Below, in pieces: positions 17,663 through 26,486 of a stretch of 64,000 bases of DNA (the first letter of the stretch is position 1; the number at the start of each line of letters is the position of its first letter). This DNA comes from Streptomyces sp. NBC_00464 (lineage in GTDB: Bacteria; Actinomycetota; Actinomycetes; Streptomycetales; Streptomycetaceae), in contig NZ_CP107899.1 of the NCBI RefSeq assembly GCF_036013915.1, forward strand, positions 6,662,001-6,726,000. Direction: 5' to 3'. The translations under genes were made by a program, and so were the position numbers. Below the pieces are notes generated by a model. The model had not been told where the DNA came from, made no database searches, and saw only the letters and a program-made list of their open reading frames with translations.

Positions 17663-18588
17663 GCGCCGTACCCGGGGACGCGAAGCCCGGACCGAAGGAG
17701 CGGCTGAGCGACGGGCTGTACGGACTCGGCTGGGCCGCGGTCAAGAAGCTGCCCGAGCCGGTCGCGCAGGCCCTCTTCCGTACCCTGGCCGACCAGGTGT
17801 GGAAGCGGCGCGGCAAGAGCGTGCTGCGGCTGGAGTCGAATCTGGCGCGGGTCGTTCCGGACGCGAGTCCGGCCCGGCTCGCGGCGCTGTCCAAGGCCGG
17901 GATGCGCTCGTACATGCGCTACTGGATGGAGTCGTTCCGGCTGCCCACATGGACCCCGGAGCGGATCAAGGCGTCCATCGACGTGACGGACGCGCACCGG
18001 CTGACCGAGGGACTGGACGCGGGGCGCGGTGTCGTTCTCGCGCTGCCGCACCTGGGGAACTGGGACCTGGCGGGGGCGTGGGTCACCACGGACCTGAAGG
18101 TTCCGTTCACCACGGTCGCCGAGCGGCTCAAGCCCGAGTCGCTCTACGACCGGTTCGTGGCGTACCGCGAGGGCCTGGGCATGGAGGTGCTCGCGCACAA
18201 CGGCGGGACCGCGTTCGGGACGCTGGCGCGCCGGCTGCGCGAGGGCGGACTCGTCTGCCTGGTCGCCGACCGCGACCTGTCGGCCTCCGGCGTCGAGGTG
18301 ACGTTCTTCGGCGACACGGCCCGGATGCCCGCCGGGCCGGCCCTGCTGGCCCAGCAGACCGGTGCACTGCTGCTGCCGGTCACCCTGTCCTACGACGACA
18401 CGCCGGTGATGAAGGCGCGGATCCATCCGGCCGTCGAGGTGCCCGGCTCAGGTAGCCGTGCCGAGAAGACGTCCCTGATGACACAGGCCCTGGCCGACGC
18501 GTTCGCCCTGGGCATCGCCGAGCACCCGGAGGACTGGCACATGCTGCAACGGCTCTGGCTCGCCGACCTCGAATCCCGCGGGGACTAG
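17659..18588 (+). CDS. Phosphatidylinositol mannoside acyltransferase (LpxL/PatA-like)
   Basis: A 309-residue membrane-associated acyltransferase of the lipid A lauroyltransferase fold. The catalytic HX4D motif is HLGNWD (His131-Asp136), and the later VADRDLSASGVEVTFFG block is typical of the family. The syntenic mycobacterial Rv2611c (PatA) transfers palmitate to the mannose of PIM1/PIM2. It starts at GTG 17659 inside the pgsA stop and is therefore coupled to pgsA. Its TAG stop overlaps the first bases of palindromic element B. Confidence 0.9.
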   Translation: MSAVPGDAKPGPKERLSDGLYGLGWAAVKKLPEPVAQALFRTLADQVWKRRGKSVLRLESNLARVVPDASPARLAALSKAGMRSYMRYWMESFRLPTWTPERIKASIDVTDAHRLTEGLDAGRGVVLALPHLGNWDLAGAWVTTDLKVPFTTVAERLKPESLYDRFVAYREGLGMEVLAHNGGTAFGTLARRLREGGLVCLVADRDLSASGVEVTFFGDTARMPAGPALLAQQTGALLLPVTLSYDDTPVMKARIHPAVEVPGSGSRAEKTSLMTQALADAFALGIAEHPEDWHMLQRLWLADLESRGD

Positions 18589-18762
18589 GGCGTGTTTTGA
18601 AAGTCCCGCCTGCCCGGCGGCGTCTGGCACGCACGCTCGCGGCGTTGCGGAAATGCCCTAGTAGCTCCGCTACGAGACCACTTCCGCGCCTTGCGATCGC
18701 ACGCACCAGACGCCGCCGGGCCCGCCCTTCGGGCGGACGGCGCTACTTTCAAAACACGCCCT
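18587..18762. repeat. Palindromic intergenic element, copy B
   Basis: A 176-bp palindrome with perfect 18-base ends (AGGGCGTGTTTTGAAAGT at 18587-18604, complement at 18745-18762) and a second perfect 15-base pairing inside (18613-18627 with 18706-18720). A small hairpin GGGCCCGCCC-TTCG-GGCGG sits in the right half. The shared 29-bp core is at 18687-18715. It starts within the TAG stop of the acyltransferase gene and abuts copy C. Confidence 0.88.
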
Positions 18763-18920
18763 GGGGCCTTTGGGCTGGGTCATGCCGGGCTCGCGGGTTC
18801 CGGGATGCGCATCTGCCGAGTTGTCGGCGGTCGCCCATGCTCCACAGTCTCCTCCGCCTTGCAGTTGCACGCACCGGACCCCGCTCCCTGATCCGGCCTG
18901 ATCCGAACGAAAGGCCCCAG
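18761..18920. repeat. Palindromic intergenic element, copy C
   Basis: A 160-bp element bounded by perfect 11-base arms CTGGGGCCTTT (18761-18771) and AAAGGCCCCAG (18910-18920). It has the 29-bp core at 18855-18883 and shares further blocks with copy A, such as GCCGGGCTCGCGG and CCCTGATCCGGCC. It shares two bases with copy B and ends 2 bases before the pimA GTG. Its right arm contains the only plausible pimA Shine-Dalgarno (AAAGG). Confidence 0.82.
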
Positions 18921-18922
18921 CA

Positions 18923-20083
18923 GTGAAGATCGGCATCGTCTGCCCGTACTCCTGGGACGTCCCGGGCGGCGTGCAGTTCCACATCCGTGATCTGGCCGAG
19001 CATCTGATCCGGCTCGGCCACCAGGTCTCCGTGCTGGCCCCGGCCGACGACGAGACGCCGCTGCCGCCGTACGTGGTGTCCGCGGGCCGTGCCGTGCCCG
19101 TCCCGTACAACGGCTCCGTCGCCCGGCTGAACTTCGGCTTCCTGTCCGCGGCGCGGGTGCGGCGGTGGCTGCACGACGGCACGTTCGACGTGATCCACAT
19201 CCATGAGCCGACCTCGCCGTCGCTGGGGCTGCTGACGTGCTGGGCGGCGCAGGGGCCGATCGTCGCCACGTTCCACACGTCCAATCCGCGCTCGCGGGCG
19301 ATGATCGCCGCCTACCCGATCCTCCAGCCGGCGCTGGAGAAGATCAGCGCGCGCATCGCGGTGAGCGAGTACGCGCGCCGGACCCTGGTCGAGCACCTGG
19401 GCGGCGACGCGGTGGTCATCCCCAACGGGGTGGACGTCGGGTTCTTTGCCGCGGCCGAACCCAGGCCCGAGTGGCAGGGCGGCACGATCGGCTTCATCGG
19501 GCGCATCGACGAGCCCCGCAAGGGCCTGCCCGTCCTGATGCGGGCGCTGCCCGCGATCCTGGCCGCACGTCCGGACACACGGCTGCTGGTGGCGGGCCGG
19601 GGCGACGAGGAGGAGGCCGTCGCCTCGCTGCCCAAGGAGATGCGTGCACGCGTCGAGTTCCTCGGCATGGTGAGCGACGAGGACAAGGCACGGCTGCTGC
19701 GCAGCGTCGACGTGTACGTCGCGCCCAACACCGGCGGCGAGAGCTTCGGCATCATCCTGGTCGAGGCCATGTCGGCGGGCGCACCGGTTCTGGCCAGCGA
19801 TCTGGACGCGTTCGCGCAGGTCCTGGACCTGGGTGCGGCGGGGGAGCTGTTCGCCAACGAGGACGCGGACGCCCTGGCCACGGCGGCGATCCGGCTGCTG
19901 GGCGACCCGGAACGGCGTGCGGAGCTGCGCGAGCGCGGCAGCGCACATGTGCGGCGCTTCGACTGGTCGACGGTCGGGGCGGACATCCTCGCGGTGTACG
20001 AGACGGTGGCGGACGGGGCCGCGTCGGTGGCGGCGGACGAACGCACGGGGCTGCGGGCCCGGTTCGGGCTGGCCCGGGACTGA
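18923..20083 (+). CDS. pimA: Phosphatidylinositol alpha-mannosyltransferase
   Basis: A 386-residue GT-B, GT4-family glycosyltransferase. The N-terminal acceptor domain has PGGVQFHIRDLAEHL near residues 14-28. The C-terminal nucleotide-sugar domain carries the EX7E motif (Glu273-SFGIILV-Glu281). In actinobacteria this protein transfers mannose from GDP-mannose to phosphatidylinositol at the inner face of the membrane, making PIM1. The start GTG lies just after palindromic element C, with AAAGG (18909-18913) as the ribosome binding site inside that element's right arm. It belongs functionally with pgsA and the acyltransferase, although 334 bp of palindromes separate it from them. Confidence 0.93.
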   Translation: MKIGIVCPYSWDVPGGVQFHIRDLAEHLIRLGHQVSVLAPADDETPLPPYVVSAGRAVPVPYNGSVARLNFGFLSAARVRRWLHDGTFDVIHIHEPTSPSLGLLTCWAAQGPIVATFHTSNPRSRAMIAAYPILQPALEKISARIAVSEYARRTLVEHLGGDAVVIPNGVDVGFFAAAEPRPEWQGGTIGFIGRIDEPRKGLPVLMRALPAILAARPDTRLLVAGRGDEEEAVASLPKEMRARVEFLGMVSDEDKARLLRSVDVYVAPNTGGESFGIILVEAMSAGAPVLASDLDAFAQVLDLGAAGELFANEDADALATAAIRLLGDPERRAELRERGSAHVRRFDWSTVGADILAVYETVADGAASVAADERTGLRARFGLARD

Positions 20084-20142
20084 GACCCTCCCCGGACGGC
20101 GCCCGCGCCGCCCGGGGACACCGTCCGGCGCCCGCTCCCCGG

Positions 20143-20148
20143 TAGCCT
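20143..20148 (+). promoter_or_regulatory. -10 element for leaderless LemA-like gene
   Basis: TAGCCT ends 8 bases before the GTG at 20157, and no Shine-Dalgarno is present between. Upstream, CCGGACGG and CCGTCCGG can form a hairpin that may terminate pimA transcription. Confidence 0.45.
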
Positions 20149-20156
20149 TTCCGCCC

Positions 20157-20702
20157 GTGACCGAAACCCTCATCTGGACCGCCGTCGTGCTCATCGCGAT
20201 CGGCCTGTACCTCAGCTGGACCGCCGGCCGTCTCGACCGGCTGCACACCCGCATCGACGCGGCCCGCGCCGCCCTCGACGCCCAACTGCTGCGCCGCGCC
20301 TCGGTCACCCAGGAACTCGCCACGTCCGGTGTCCTCGACCCTGCCGCCTCCATCGTGCTGTACGAGGCCGCGCACGCCGCCCGCCAGTCGGAGGAGGAAC
20401 ACCGCGAGGTCGCCGAGAGCGAGCTGAGCACCGCCCTGCGCGCGGTGTTCGGCGAGCGGGCGCAGGTCGAGGCGGTCAAGGAGATCCCGGGCGGCGAGGA
20501 GGCGGCATCGGAGCTGGCCGCGGCGGTGCGCCGGGTCCCGATGGCGCGCAGGTTCCACAACGACGCGGTGCGGGCGGCGCGTGCGCTGCGCCGCCACCGC
20601 ACGGTGCGCTGGTTCCGGCTCGCCGGGCACGCCCCGTTCCCGCTGGCGTTCGAGATGGACGACGAGCCGCCGGTCGCCCTCGCGGACCGTCCGGTCAGCT
20701 GA
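20157..20702 (+). CDS. LemA-like membrane-anchored protein
   Basis: A 181-residue protein with one N-terminal membrane helix (LIWTAVVLIAIGLYLSWTA) followed by a long helical body. The phrases LHTRIDAARAALDAQLLRRA and ARRFHNDAVRAARALRRHR resemble the LemA family hallmarks (a helix before 'ID..L.RR' and a 'YN.AV..YN' segment), but several LemA consensus positions differ, so membership is likely rather than certain. LemA proteins are of unknown molecular function. The position between pimA and pdxS corresponds to a Nudix-type gene in mycobacteria, which this is not. Confidence 0.6.
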   Translation: MTETLIWTAVVLIAIGLYLSWTAGRLDRLHTRIDAARAALDAQLLRRASVTQELATSGVLDPAASIVLYEAAHAARQSEEEHREVAESELSTALRAVFGERAQVEAVKEIPGGEEAASELAAAVRRVPMARRFHNDAVRAARALRRHRTVRWFRLAGHAPFPLAFEMDDEPPVALADRPVS

Positions 20703-20705
20703 CGA

Positions 20706-20745
20706 CGGCGGCGGGCGGGGCCCGGCGGGGGTCCGCCCGCCGCCG
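20706..20745 (+). terminator. Terminator after LemA-like gene
   Basis: A perfect 13-base stem CGGCGGCGGGCGG (20706-20718) and its complement (20733-20745), starting 4 bases after the stop codon. It separates the lipid genes from pdxS. Confidence 0.8.
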
Positions 20746-20869
20746 CACCGGGCCAAAACGATCCACCGGCCTTCCATTGGCCCTTGCTGTGGACTGGTGC
20801 CGGAGAGTTTGCTCAGCAGTGCATCACCCCTGCACGTTCAGCACCCTTTTCTCCCAGTGAGGTCGATCC

Positions 20870-21790
20870 GTGTCCACGAATCCCGCCACCCCGCAGTCCG
20901 CCGACGCCCCCGCCACCGGCACCGCCCGCGTCAAGCGCGGCATGGCCGAGCAGCTCAAGGGCGGCGTGATCATGGACGTCGTCAACGCCGAGCAGGCGAA
21001 GATCGCCGAGGACGCGGGCGCCGTGGCCGTCATGGCCCTGGAGCGGGTTCCGGCCGACATCCGCAAGGACGGCGGCGTGGCCCGGATGTCGGACCCGACC
21101 ATGATCGAGGAGATCATCGAGTCGGTCTCCATCCCGGTGATGGCGAAGTCCCGCATCGGACACTTCGTCGAGGCCCAGGTTCTGCAGTCCCTCGGCGTCG
21201 ACTACATCGACGAGTCCGAGGTCCTCACCCCGGCCGACGAGGTCAACCACAGCGACAAGTTCGCGTTCACCACCCCGTTCGTCTGTGGCGCCACCAACCT
21301 GGGCGAGGCCCTGCGCCGTATCGCCGAGGGCGCGGCCATGATCCGCTCGAAGGGCGAGGCCGGCACCGGCAACGTCGTCGAGGCCGTCCGCCACCTGCGC
21401 CAGATCAAGAACGAGATCGCCCGGCTGCGCGGCTACGACAACAACGAGCTGTACGCCGCCGCCAAGGACCTCCGCGCCCCGTACGAGCTGGTCAAGGAGG
21501 TCGCCGAGCTCGGCAAGCTGCCCGTCGTCCTCTTCTCCGCAGGTGGCGTCGCCACCCCGGCCGACGCCGCGCTGATGCGCCAGCTCGGTGCCGAGGGCGT
21601 CTTCGTCGGCTCCGGCATCTTCAAGTCCGGCGACCCGGCCAAGCGCGCCGCCGCCATCGTGAAGGCCACCACCTTCTACGACGACCCGAAGATCATCGCG
21701 GACGCCTCGCGCAACCTGGGCGAGGCCATGGTCGGCATCAACTGCGACACCCTGCCCGAGGCCGAGCGCTACGCCAACCGTGGCTGGTAG
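20870..21790 (+). CDS. pdxS: Pyridoxal 5'-phosphate synthase, PdxS subunit
   Basis: A 306-residue TIM-barrel subunit that builds PLP from ribose 5-phosphate, glyceraldehyde 3-phosphate and ammonia delivered by PdxT. The conserved segments [30 protein letters not shown], the lysine of VMAKSRIGH and the second lysine in [10 protein letters not shown] are present, as is the phosphate-binding [12 protein letters not shown]. Length matches the family plus a short N-terminal extension. GTGAGG about 10 bases upstream is a workable ribosome binding site. pdxT follows after 6 bp, forming one operon. Confidence 0.97.
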   Translation: MSTNPATPQSADAPATGTARVKRGMAEQLKGGVIMDVVNAEQAKIAEDAGAVAVMALERVPADIRKDGGVARMSDPTMIEEIIESVSIPVMAKSRIGHFVEAQVLQSLGVDYIDESEVLTPADEVNHSDKFAFTTPFVCGATNLGEALRRIAEGAAMIRSKGEAGTGNVVEAVRHLRQIKNEIARLRGYDNNELYAAAKDLRAPYELVKEVAELGKLPVVLFSAGGVATPADAALMRQLGAEGVFVGSGIFKSGDPAKRAAAIVKATTFYDDPKIIADASRNLGEAMVGINCDTLPEAERYANRGW

Positions 21791-21796
21791 TCACTG

Positions 21797-22390
21797 ATGA
21801 GCGACACCCCTGTGATCGGTGTCCTGGCTCTCCAGGGCGACGTACGGGAACACCTGATCGCCCTGGCCTCGGCGGACGCCCTGGCCAGGCCGGTCCGGCG
21901 GCCCGAGGAACTCGCCGAGGTCGACGGGCTGGTCATACCCGGCGGCGAGTCCACCACGATGTCCAAACTGGCCGCCCTTTTCGGCATGCTGGAACCCCTG
22001 CGCGAGCGGGTACGGGCCGGGATGCCGGTCTACGGCACCTGCGCCGGGATGATCCTGCTCGCCGACAAGATCCTCGACCCGCGCTCGGGCCAGGAGACCG
22101 TCGGCGGCATCGACATGATCGTGCGCCGTAACGCTTTCGGGCGGCAGAACGAGTCCTTCGAAGCGGCCGTCGAGGTCGCCGGGATCGAGGGCGGCCCGGT
22201 CGAGGGCGTCTTCATCCGGGCCCCCTGGGTCGAGTCCGTGGGCGCGCAGGCCGAGGTGGTGGCCGAGCACGGCGGTCACATCGTGGCGGTACGGCAGGGA
22301 AACGCCCTTGCCACGTCATTCCACCCGGAACTGACCGGCGATCACCGGCTTCACGCGTACTTCGTCGACATGGTGCGCGCAGTCAGCTGA
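21797..22390 (+). CDS. pdxT: Pyridoxal 5'-phosphate synthase, glutaminase PdxT
   Basis: A 197-residue class I glutamine amidotransferase that releases ammonia from glutamine and channels it to PdxS. The catalytic Cys82 is in GTCAGMI, the His-Glu pair in FHPEL near the C-terminus, and GGEST (49-53) forms the oxyanion region. It starts 6 bp after pdxS. Confidence 0.97.
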   Translation: MSDTPVIGVLALQGDVREHLIALASADALARPVRRPEELAEVDGLVIPGGESTTMSKLAALFGMLEPLRERVRAGMPVYGTCAGMILLADKILDPRSGQETVGGIDMIVRRNAFGRQNESFEAAVEVAGIEGGPVEGVFIRAPWVESVGAQAEVVAEHGGHIVAVRQGNALATSFHPELTGDHRLHAYFVDMVRAVS

Positions 22391-22401
22391 CTCGACCCCG
22401 G

Positions 22402-22407
22402 TAGGAT
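22402..22407 (+). promoter_or_regulatory. Candidate -10 element for yebC
   Basis: TAGGAT would give a leader of about 38 bases carrying AAGGAGA at 22438-22444 before the ATG at 22452. No clear -35. Confidence 0.35.
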
Positions 22408-22451
22408 CTCTCGGGTTCGTACGGAATTTGGTGACGCGAAGGAGAAGGCAG

Positions 22452-23204
22452 ATGTCCGGCCACTCTAAATGGGCTACGACGAAGCACAAGAAGGCCGTGA
22501 TTGACGCCAAGCGCGGCAAGCTCTTCGCGAAGCTGATCAAGAACATCGAGGTCGCGGCCCGCACCGGCGGGGTGGACCCCGAGGGCAACCCGACCCTTGT
22601 GGACGCGATCCAGAAGGCGAAGAAGAGCTCGGTCCCGAACAAGAACATCGACTCCGCGGTCAAGCGCGGTGGCGGTCTCGAAGCGGGCGGCGTCGACTAC
22701 CAGACGATCATGTACGAAGGCTACGGCCCGAACGGTGTCGCGGTGCTCATCGAGTGCCTCACCGACAACCGCAACCGTGCCGCCTCCGACGTACGTGTCG
22801 CGATGACGCGCAACGGCGGCTCGATGGCCGACCCGGGCTCGGTCTCGTACCTGTTCAACCGCAAGGGCGTCGTGATCGTCCCCAAGGGTGAGCTGTCCGA
22901 GGACGACGTGCTGGGTGCGGTGCTCGACGCCGGCGCCGAGGAGGTCAACGACCTCGGTGAGAGCTACGAGGTCGTCAGCGAGGCCACCGACATGGTCGCG
23001 GTCCGCACCGCGCTCCAGGAGGCGGGCATCGACTACGACTCGGCCGAGGCCAACTTCCTGCCCACCATGCAGGTCGACCTCGACGAAGAGGGTGCGCGCA
23101 AGATCTTCAAACTGATCGACGCGCTGGAGGACAGCGACGACGTGCAGAACGTCTTCGCCAACTTCGACGTCTCCGACGAGGTCATGGAGAAGGTCGACGC
23201 CTGA
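22452..23204 (+). CDS. yebC: YebC/PmpR family protein
   Basis: A 250-residue protein beginning with the family signature [15 protein letters not shown]. The alpha/beta three-domain layout has [24 protein letters not shown] in the middle. Family members were first described as DNA-binding transcription regulators (PmpR). More recently, YebC/TACO1 proteins have been linked to relieving ribosome stalling at polyproline, next to EF-P. The MVTRRRRQ upstream extension is rejected because AAGGAGA fits the ATG at 22452. It lies in the conserved pdxT-yebC-ruvC order. Confidence 0.93.
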   Translation: MSGHSKWATTKHKKAVIDAKRGKLFAKLIKNIEVAARTGGVDPEGNPTLVDAIQKAKKSSVPNKNIDSAVKRGGGLEAGGVDYQTIMYEGYGPNGVAVLIECLTDNRNRAASDVRVAMTRNGGSMADPGSVSYLFNRKGVVIVPKGELSEDDVLGAVLDAGAEEVNDLGESYEVVSEATDMVAVRTALQEAGIDYDSAEANFLPTMQVDLDEEGARKIFKLIDALEDSDDVQNVFANFDVSDEVMEKVDA

Positions 23205-23237
23205 GAGGCTGCCGACTGACCTGCACAGCTTTCCGTG

Positions 23238-23272
23238 GACGGGCCGACGGGGACACACCCCGTCGGCCCGTC
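23238..23272 (+). terminator. Terminator after yebC
   Basis: A 15-base perfect stem GACGGGCCGACGGGG (23238-23252) and its complement (23258-23272) with a 5-base loop, 34 bases after the yebC stop. Confidence 0.88.
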
Positions 23273-23337
23273 GCATTGTCAGTGCGAGCCGATAGCCTCC
23301 AGGAACAGTTGACCGATCGGCAGGGAGGGGGCGAACC

Positions 23338-23913
23338 GTGCGGGTACTCGGCGTGGACCCCGGGCTCACCCGGTGCGGCGTCGGAGTCGTCGAAGGCGTC
23401 GCGGGCCGGCCCCTGACGATGCTCGGCGTCGGAGTCGTGCGCACCCCCGCGGACGCGGAGCTCGGCCACCGGCTGGTGGCCATCGAGCGCGGCATCGAGG
23501 AGTGGCTCGACGAGCACCGACCGGAGTACGTGGCCGTGGAGCGGGTGTTCGCCCAGCACAACGTCCGTACGGTGATGGGCACCGCCCAGGCCAGCGCGGT
23601 CGCCATGCTCTGCGCGTCCCGCCGCGGCATCCCCGTAGCCCTGCACACGCCCAGTGAGGTCAAGGCCGCCGTCACCGGCAGCGGACGTGCGGACAAGGCG
23701 CAGGTCGGCGCCATGGTGACCCGGCTCCTGCGCCTGGACGCCCCGCCGAAGCCCGCGGACGCCGCCGACGCCCTCGCCCTCGCCATCTGCCACATCTGGC
23801 GCGCCCCCGCGCTCAACCGCCTCCAGCAGGCGCACGCGGCGGCCGCAGCGGCTGCCCGCTCCCCGCGCGTCCCGCGCACCACAGCAGCCCCCGTCCGGAA
23901 GGTCCCCCGATGA
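23338..23913 (+). CDS. ruvC: Holliday junction resolvase RuvC
   Basis: A 191-residue endonuclease that cuts Holliday junctions symmetrically. The first catalytic Asp7 is in [12 protein letters not shown], a Glu in VAVERVF, and the last acidic pair in [12 protein letters not shown]. The C-terminal ~30 residues are Ala-rich and basic, longer than in E. coli. The GTG start has GGGAGGGG about 6 bases upstream. ruvA starts inside its stop codon. Confidence 0.96.
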   Translation: MRVLGVDPGLTRCGVGVVEGVAGRPLTMLGVGVVRTPADAELGHRLVAIERGIEEWLDEHRPEYVAVERVFAQHNVRTVMGTAQASAVAMLCASRRGIPVALHTPSEVKAAVTGSGRADKAQVGAMVTRLLRLDAPPKPADAADALALAICHIWRAPALNRLQQAHAAAAAAARSPRVPRTTAAPVRKVPR

Positions 23914-24536
23914 TCGCCTTCGTCAGCGGCCCCGTCGCCGCGCTCTCCCCGACCACGGCCGTGATCGAGGTCGGCGGCATCGGCATGGCCATCCAGTGCG
24001 CACCGAACACCCTCGCCGGCCTCCGTGTCGGCAAGGAGGCCAAGCTCGCCACCTCCCTCGTCGTACGGGAGGACTCGCTGACGCTCTACGGCTTCGCCGA
24101 CGACGACGAACGGCAGGTCTTCGAGCTCCTCCAGACCGCCAGCGGGGTCGGGCCCCGGGTCGCCCAGGCCATGCTGGCCACACACAGCCCGGACGCCCTG
24201 CGTATCGCCGTGGCCACCGGCGACGAGAAGGCGCTCACCGCCGTGTCCGGCATCGGCAAGAAGGGCGCGCAGAAGCTCCTGCTCGAACTGAAGGACCGAC
24301 TCGGCGAACCGGTCGGCGCCCACATCGGCCAGCAGGGCATCGGCACCGCGGTCTCCTCCTCCTGGCGCGACCAGCTCCAGGCAGCCCTGATCGGCCTCGG
24401 CTACGCCACCCGCGAGGCGGACGAAGCGGTGTCCGCCGTGGCGCCGCAGGCGGAGGCTGCCCTCGCGGAAGGCGCCCAGCCGCCCGTGCCGCAGCTGCTG
24501 CGCGCCGCCCTGCAGACCCTCAACCGCGCGCGCTGA
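23910..24536 (+). CDS. ruvA: Holliday junction helicase subunit RuvA
   Basis: A 208-residue protein with an N-terminal OB domain ([25 protein letters not shown]), two helix-hairpin-helix motifs ([33 protein letters not shown]) that hold junction DNA, and the C-terminal domain III that contacts RuvB. It overlaps ruvC by 4 bases (ATGA), so the two are translationally coupled. Confidence 0.97.
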   Translation: MIAFVSGPVAALSPTTAVIEVGGIGMAIQCAPNTLAGLRVGKEAKLATSLVVREDSLTLYGFADDDERQVFELLQTASGVGPRVAQAMLATHSPDALRIAVATGDEKALTAVSGIGKKGAQKLLLELKDRLGEPVGAHIGQQGIGTAVSSSWRDQLQAALIGLGYATREADEAVSAVAPQAEAALAEGAQPPVPQLLRAALQTLNRAR

Positions 24537-24616
24537 GCGGACCCGGGCACCACCCCTGACGCCCGGCCCGGCACCCCACGGACCGGCACCGAAACACCCG
24601 AGGCGGGACTGACGAG

Positions 24617-25690
24617 ATGAACTGGGACGAGACCGGACCCGACACCGACGAGCTCCTCGACGAGCGGCTCGTCGACGCCGGCGCGGACGGCGAGGACACC
24701 GCGGTCGAGGCGGCGCTGCGCCCCAAGGACCTCGATGAGTTCGTCGGCCAGGAGAAGGTGCGCGAACAGCTCGACCTGGTCCTCAAGGCGGCCCGCGCCC
24801 GCGGCGCGACCGCCGACCACGTGCTGCTCTCCGGCGCCCCGGGGCTGGGCAAGACCACCCTCTCGATGATCATCGCGGCCGAGATGAACGCGCCGATCAG
24901 GATCACCTCCGGCCCCGCCATCCAGCACGCGGGCGATCTGGCGGCCATCCTGTCCTCGCTGCAGGAGGGCGAGGTCCTCTTCCTCGACGAGATCCACCGC
25001 ATGTCCCGGCCCGCCGAGGAGATGCTCTACATGGCCATGGAGGACTTCCGGGTCGACGTGATCGTCGGCAAGGGGCCCGGGGCCACCGCCATCCCGCTGG
25101 AACTGCCGCCCTTCACCCTGGTCGGCGCGACCACCAGGGCGGGACTGCTGCCGCCCCCGCTGCGCGACCGCTTCGGCTTCACCGGGCACATGGAGTTCTA
25201 CGCCCCGAACGAGCTGGAACGGGTGATTCACCGCTCGGCCGGACTCCTGGACGTCGCGATAGACGTCGAGGGCGCCGCCGAGATCGCCGGGCGTTCGCGC
25301 GGCACACCCCGTATCGCCAACCGGCTGCTGCGCCGGGTCCGGGACTACGCCCAGGTCAAGGCCGACGGCAGGATCGACCGGGAGATCGCCGTCGCGGCCC
25401 TGCGGGTGTACGAGGTCGACGCCAGGGGCCTCGACCGGCTGGACCGGGCCGTTCTCGGCGCCCTGCTGAAACTCTTCGGCGGCGGCCCGGTCGGCCTGTC
25501 CACGCTCGCGGTTGCCGTGGGGGAGGAGCGCGAAACGGTCGAGGAGGTCGCGGAGCCCTTTCTCGTACGGGAAGGACTGCTGGCCAGGACGCCGCGGGGG
25601 CGGGTCGCGACCCCGGCCGCCTGGGCCCATCTCGGGCTGGTGCCTCCGCAGCACGACGGAAAGGGACAACAGGGTCTGTTCGGGGCGTGA
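24617..25690 (+). CDS. ruvB: Holliday junction branch migration ATPase RuvB
   Basis: A 357-residue AAA+ motor that drives branch migration with RuvA. Walker A is GAPGLGKTT (about 76-84) and Walker B FLDEIHRM. Sensor 1 is GATTRAG, and the arginine finger region is [11 protein letters not shown] winged-helix domain ends the protein. An acidic N-terminal extension of about 25 residues ([13 protein letters not shown]) precedes the core. It is 80 bp after ruvA, probably in the same operon. Confidence 0.97.
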   Translation: MNWDETGPDTDELLDERLVDAGADGEDTAVEAALRPKDLDEFVGQEKVREQLDLVLKAARARGATADHVLLSGAPGLGKTTLSMIIAAEMNAPIRITSGPAIQHAGDLAAILSSLQEGEVLFLDEIHRMSRPAEEMLYMAMEDFRVDVIVGKGPGATAIPLELPPFTLVGATTRAGLLPPPLRDRFGFTGHMEFYAPNELERVIHRSAGLLDVAIDVEGAAEIAGRSRGTPRIANRLLRRVRDYAQVKADGRIDREIAVAALRVYEVDARGLDRLDRAVLGALLKLFGGGPVGLSTLAVAVGEERETVEEVAEPFLVREGLLARTPRGRVATPAAWAHLGLVPPQHDGKGQQGLFGA

Positions 25691-25737
25691 TGCATCACAG
25701 GTTGACCCACAGAGGAACCACGGTGCCATGCTGGGCG

Positions 25738-25767
25738 TTGTTCCATCGATGCGGACTCGCTTAGACT
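25738..25767 (+). promoter_or_regulatory. Promoter for yajC
   Basis: TTGTTC (25738-25743), an 18-base spacer and TAGACT (25762-25767) fit a HrdB-type housekeeping promoter. The leader would be about 80 bases, running to the GTG at 25855. Confidence 0.55.
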
Positions 25768-25854
25768 CCGCCGATGCCGCCCTTAAAGGTCGGTGTACCC
25801 ACCCCCGTAGACCAGGCCGCCTTCCAGCGCGGTCGTGCGAAGGAAAATCGTCCC

Positions 25855-26340
25855 GTGAATCCCGTGACTCTCCTCCCCTTCATCGTGCTCATCGGGGCCA
25901 TGTTCCTGATGACGCGGTCCGCCAAGAAGAAGCAGGCGGCGGCTGCGAACATGCGCAATGAAATGCAGCCCGGCACCGGCGTCCGGACGATCGGGGGCAT
26001 GTACGCCACCGTCAAGGAGCTTCACGACGACTCGGTTCTCCTTGAGATCGCTCCCGGCGTCCACGCCGTCTACGCCAAGAACTCGATCGGTGCCGTCCTG
26101 GACGACGCGGAGTACAACCGCATCGTCCACGGTGACGAAGAGGAGCTCGACGTCGACGGCGCGGTCGTGCCGGACGACGCCTCCTCGCTGATCGAGGCGG
26201 ACGACGCCGACGAGGTCACCTCGGACGACGCGAAGACCGACCTGGTCAAGAAGACCGAGGCGGACGACGCGGAGCAGGCCGACGACAAGGCCGACAAGAA
26301 GTCCGAGGGCAAGGCCGACGGCGAGGCCGACGCGAAGTAG
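25855..26340 (+). CDS. yajC: Preprotein translocase subunit YajC
   Basis: A 161-residue single-pass membrane protein. The N-terminal helix VTLLPFIVLIGAMFLMT is followed by the family core RSAKKKQAAAANMRNEMQPG and the beta-rich VRTIGGMYATV region. The last ~55 residues are an unusual Asp/Glu/Lys/Ala tail, which lengthens the protein well beyond the ~110 residues of E. coli YajC. It associates with SecDF. The GTG at 25855 is used because the upstream open frame carries no membrane helix and AGGAAAA lies about 10 bases upstream. Confidence 0.92.
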   Translation: MNPVTLLPFIVLIGAMFLMTRSAKKKQAAAANMRNEMQPGTGVRTIGGMYATVKELHDDSVLLEIAPGVHAVYAKNSIGAVLDDAEYNRIVHGDEEELDVDGAVVPDDASSLIEADDADEVTSDDAKTDLVKKTEADDAEQADDKADKKSEGKADGEADAK

Positions 26341-26348
26341 CACACGAC

Positions 26349-26389
26349 CCGGGGATGCCGTGAGCCCACAGGCATCCGGCCATCCCCGG
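26349..26389 (+). terminator. Possible attenuating hairpin yajC-secD
   Basis: CCGGGGATG (26349-26357) pairs with CATCCCCGG (26381-26389); an inner alternative pairs GATGCC with GGCATC. It starts 9 bases after yajC. A TAAACT hexamer at 26423-26428 may be a separate -10 for secD. Confidence 0.5.
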
Positions 26390-26486
26390 ACCGTGCGGTC
26401 TTCTGCGGGGGCGGGTCCCCACTAAACTTCGTGGCCGCTCGGGCGCGTACCCGGCGCGGGGCGGTTGGACAGGGAGAAACGAGAAG

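Noticed and set aside
18587..18920. Insertion sequence between the acyltransferase and pimA
   Set aside because: The palindromes have inverted ends but no transposase frame, no clear target duplication, and the ends differ between copies; recorded as structured repeats instead.
23276..23298. TTGTCA and TAGCCT as a ruvC promoter
   Set aside because: The spacer is 11 bases, so the two hexamers cannot work together.
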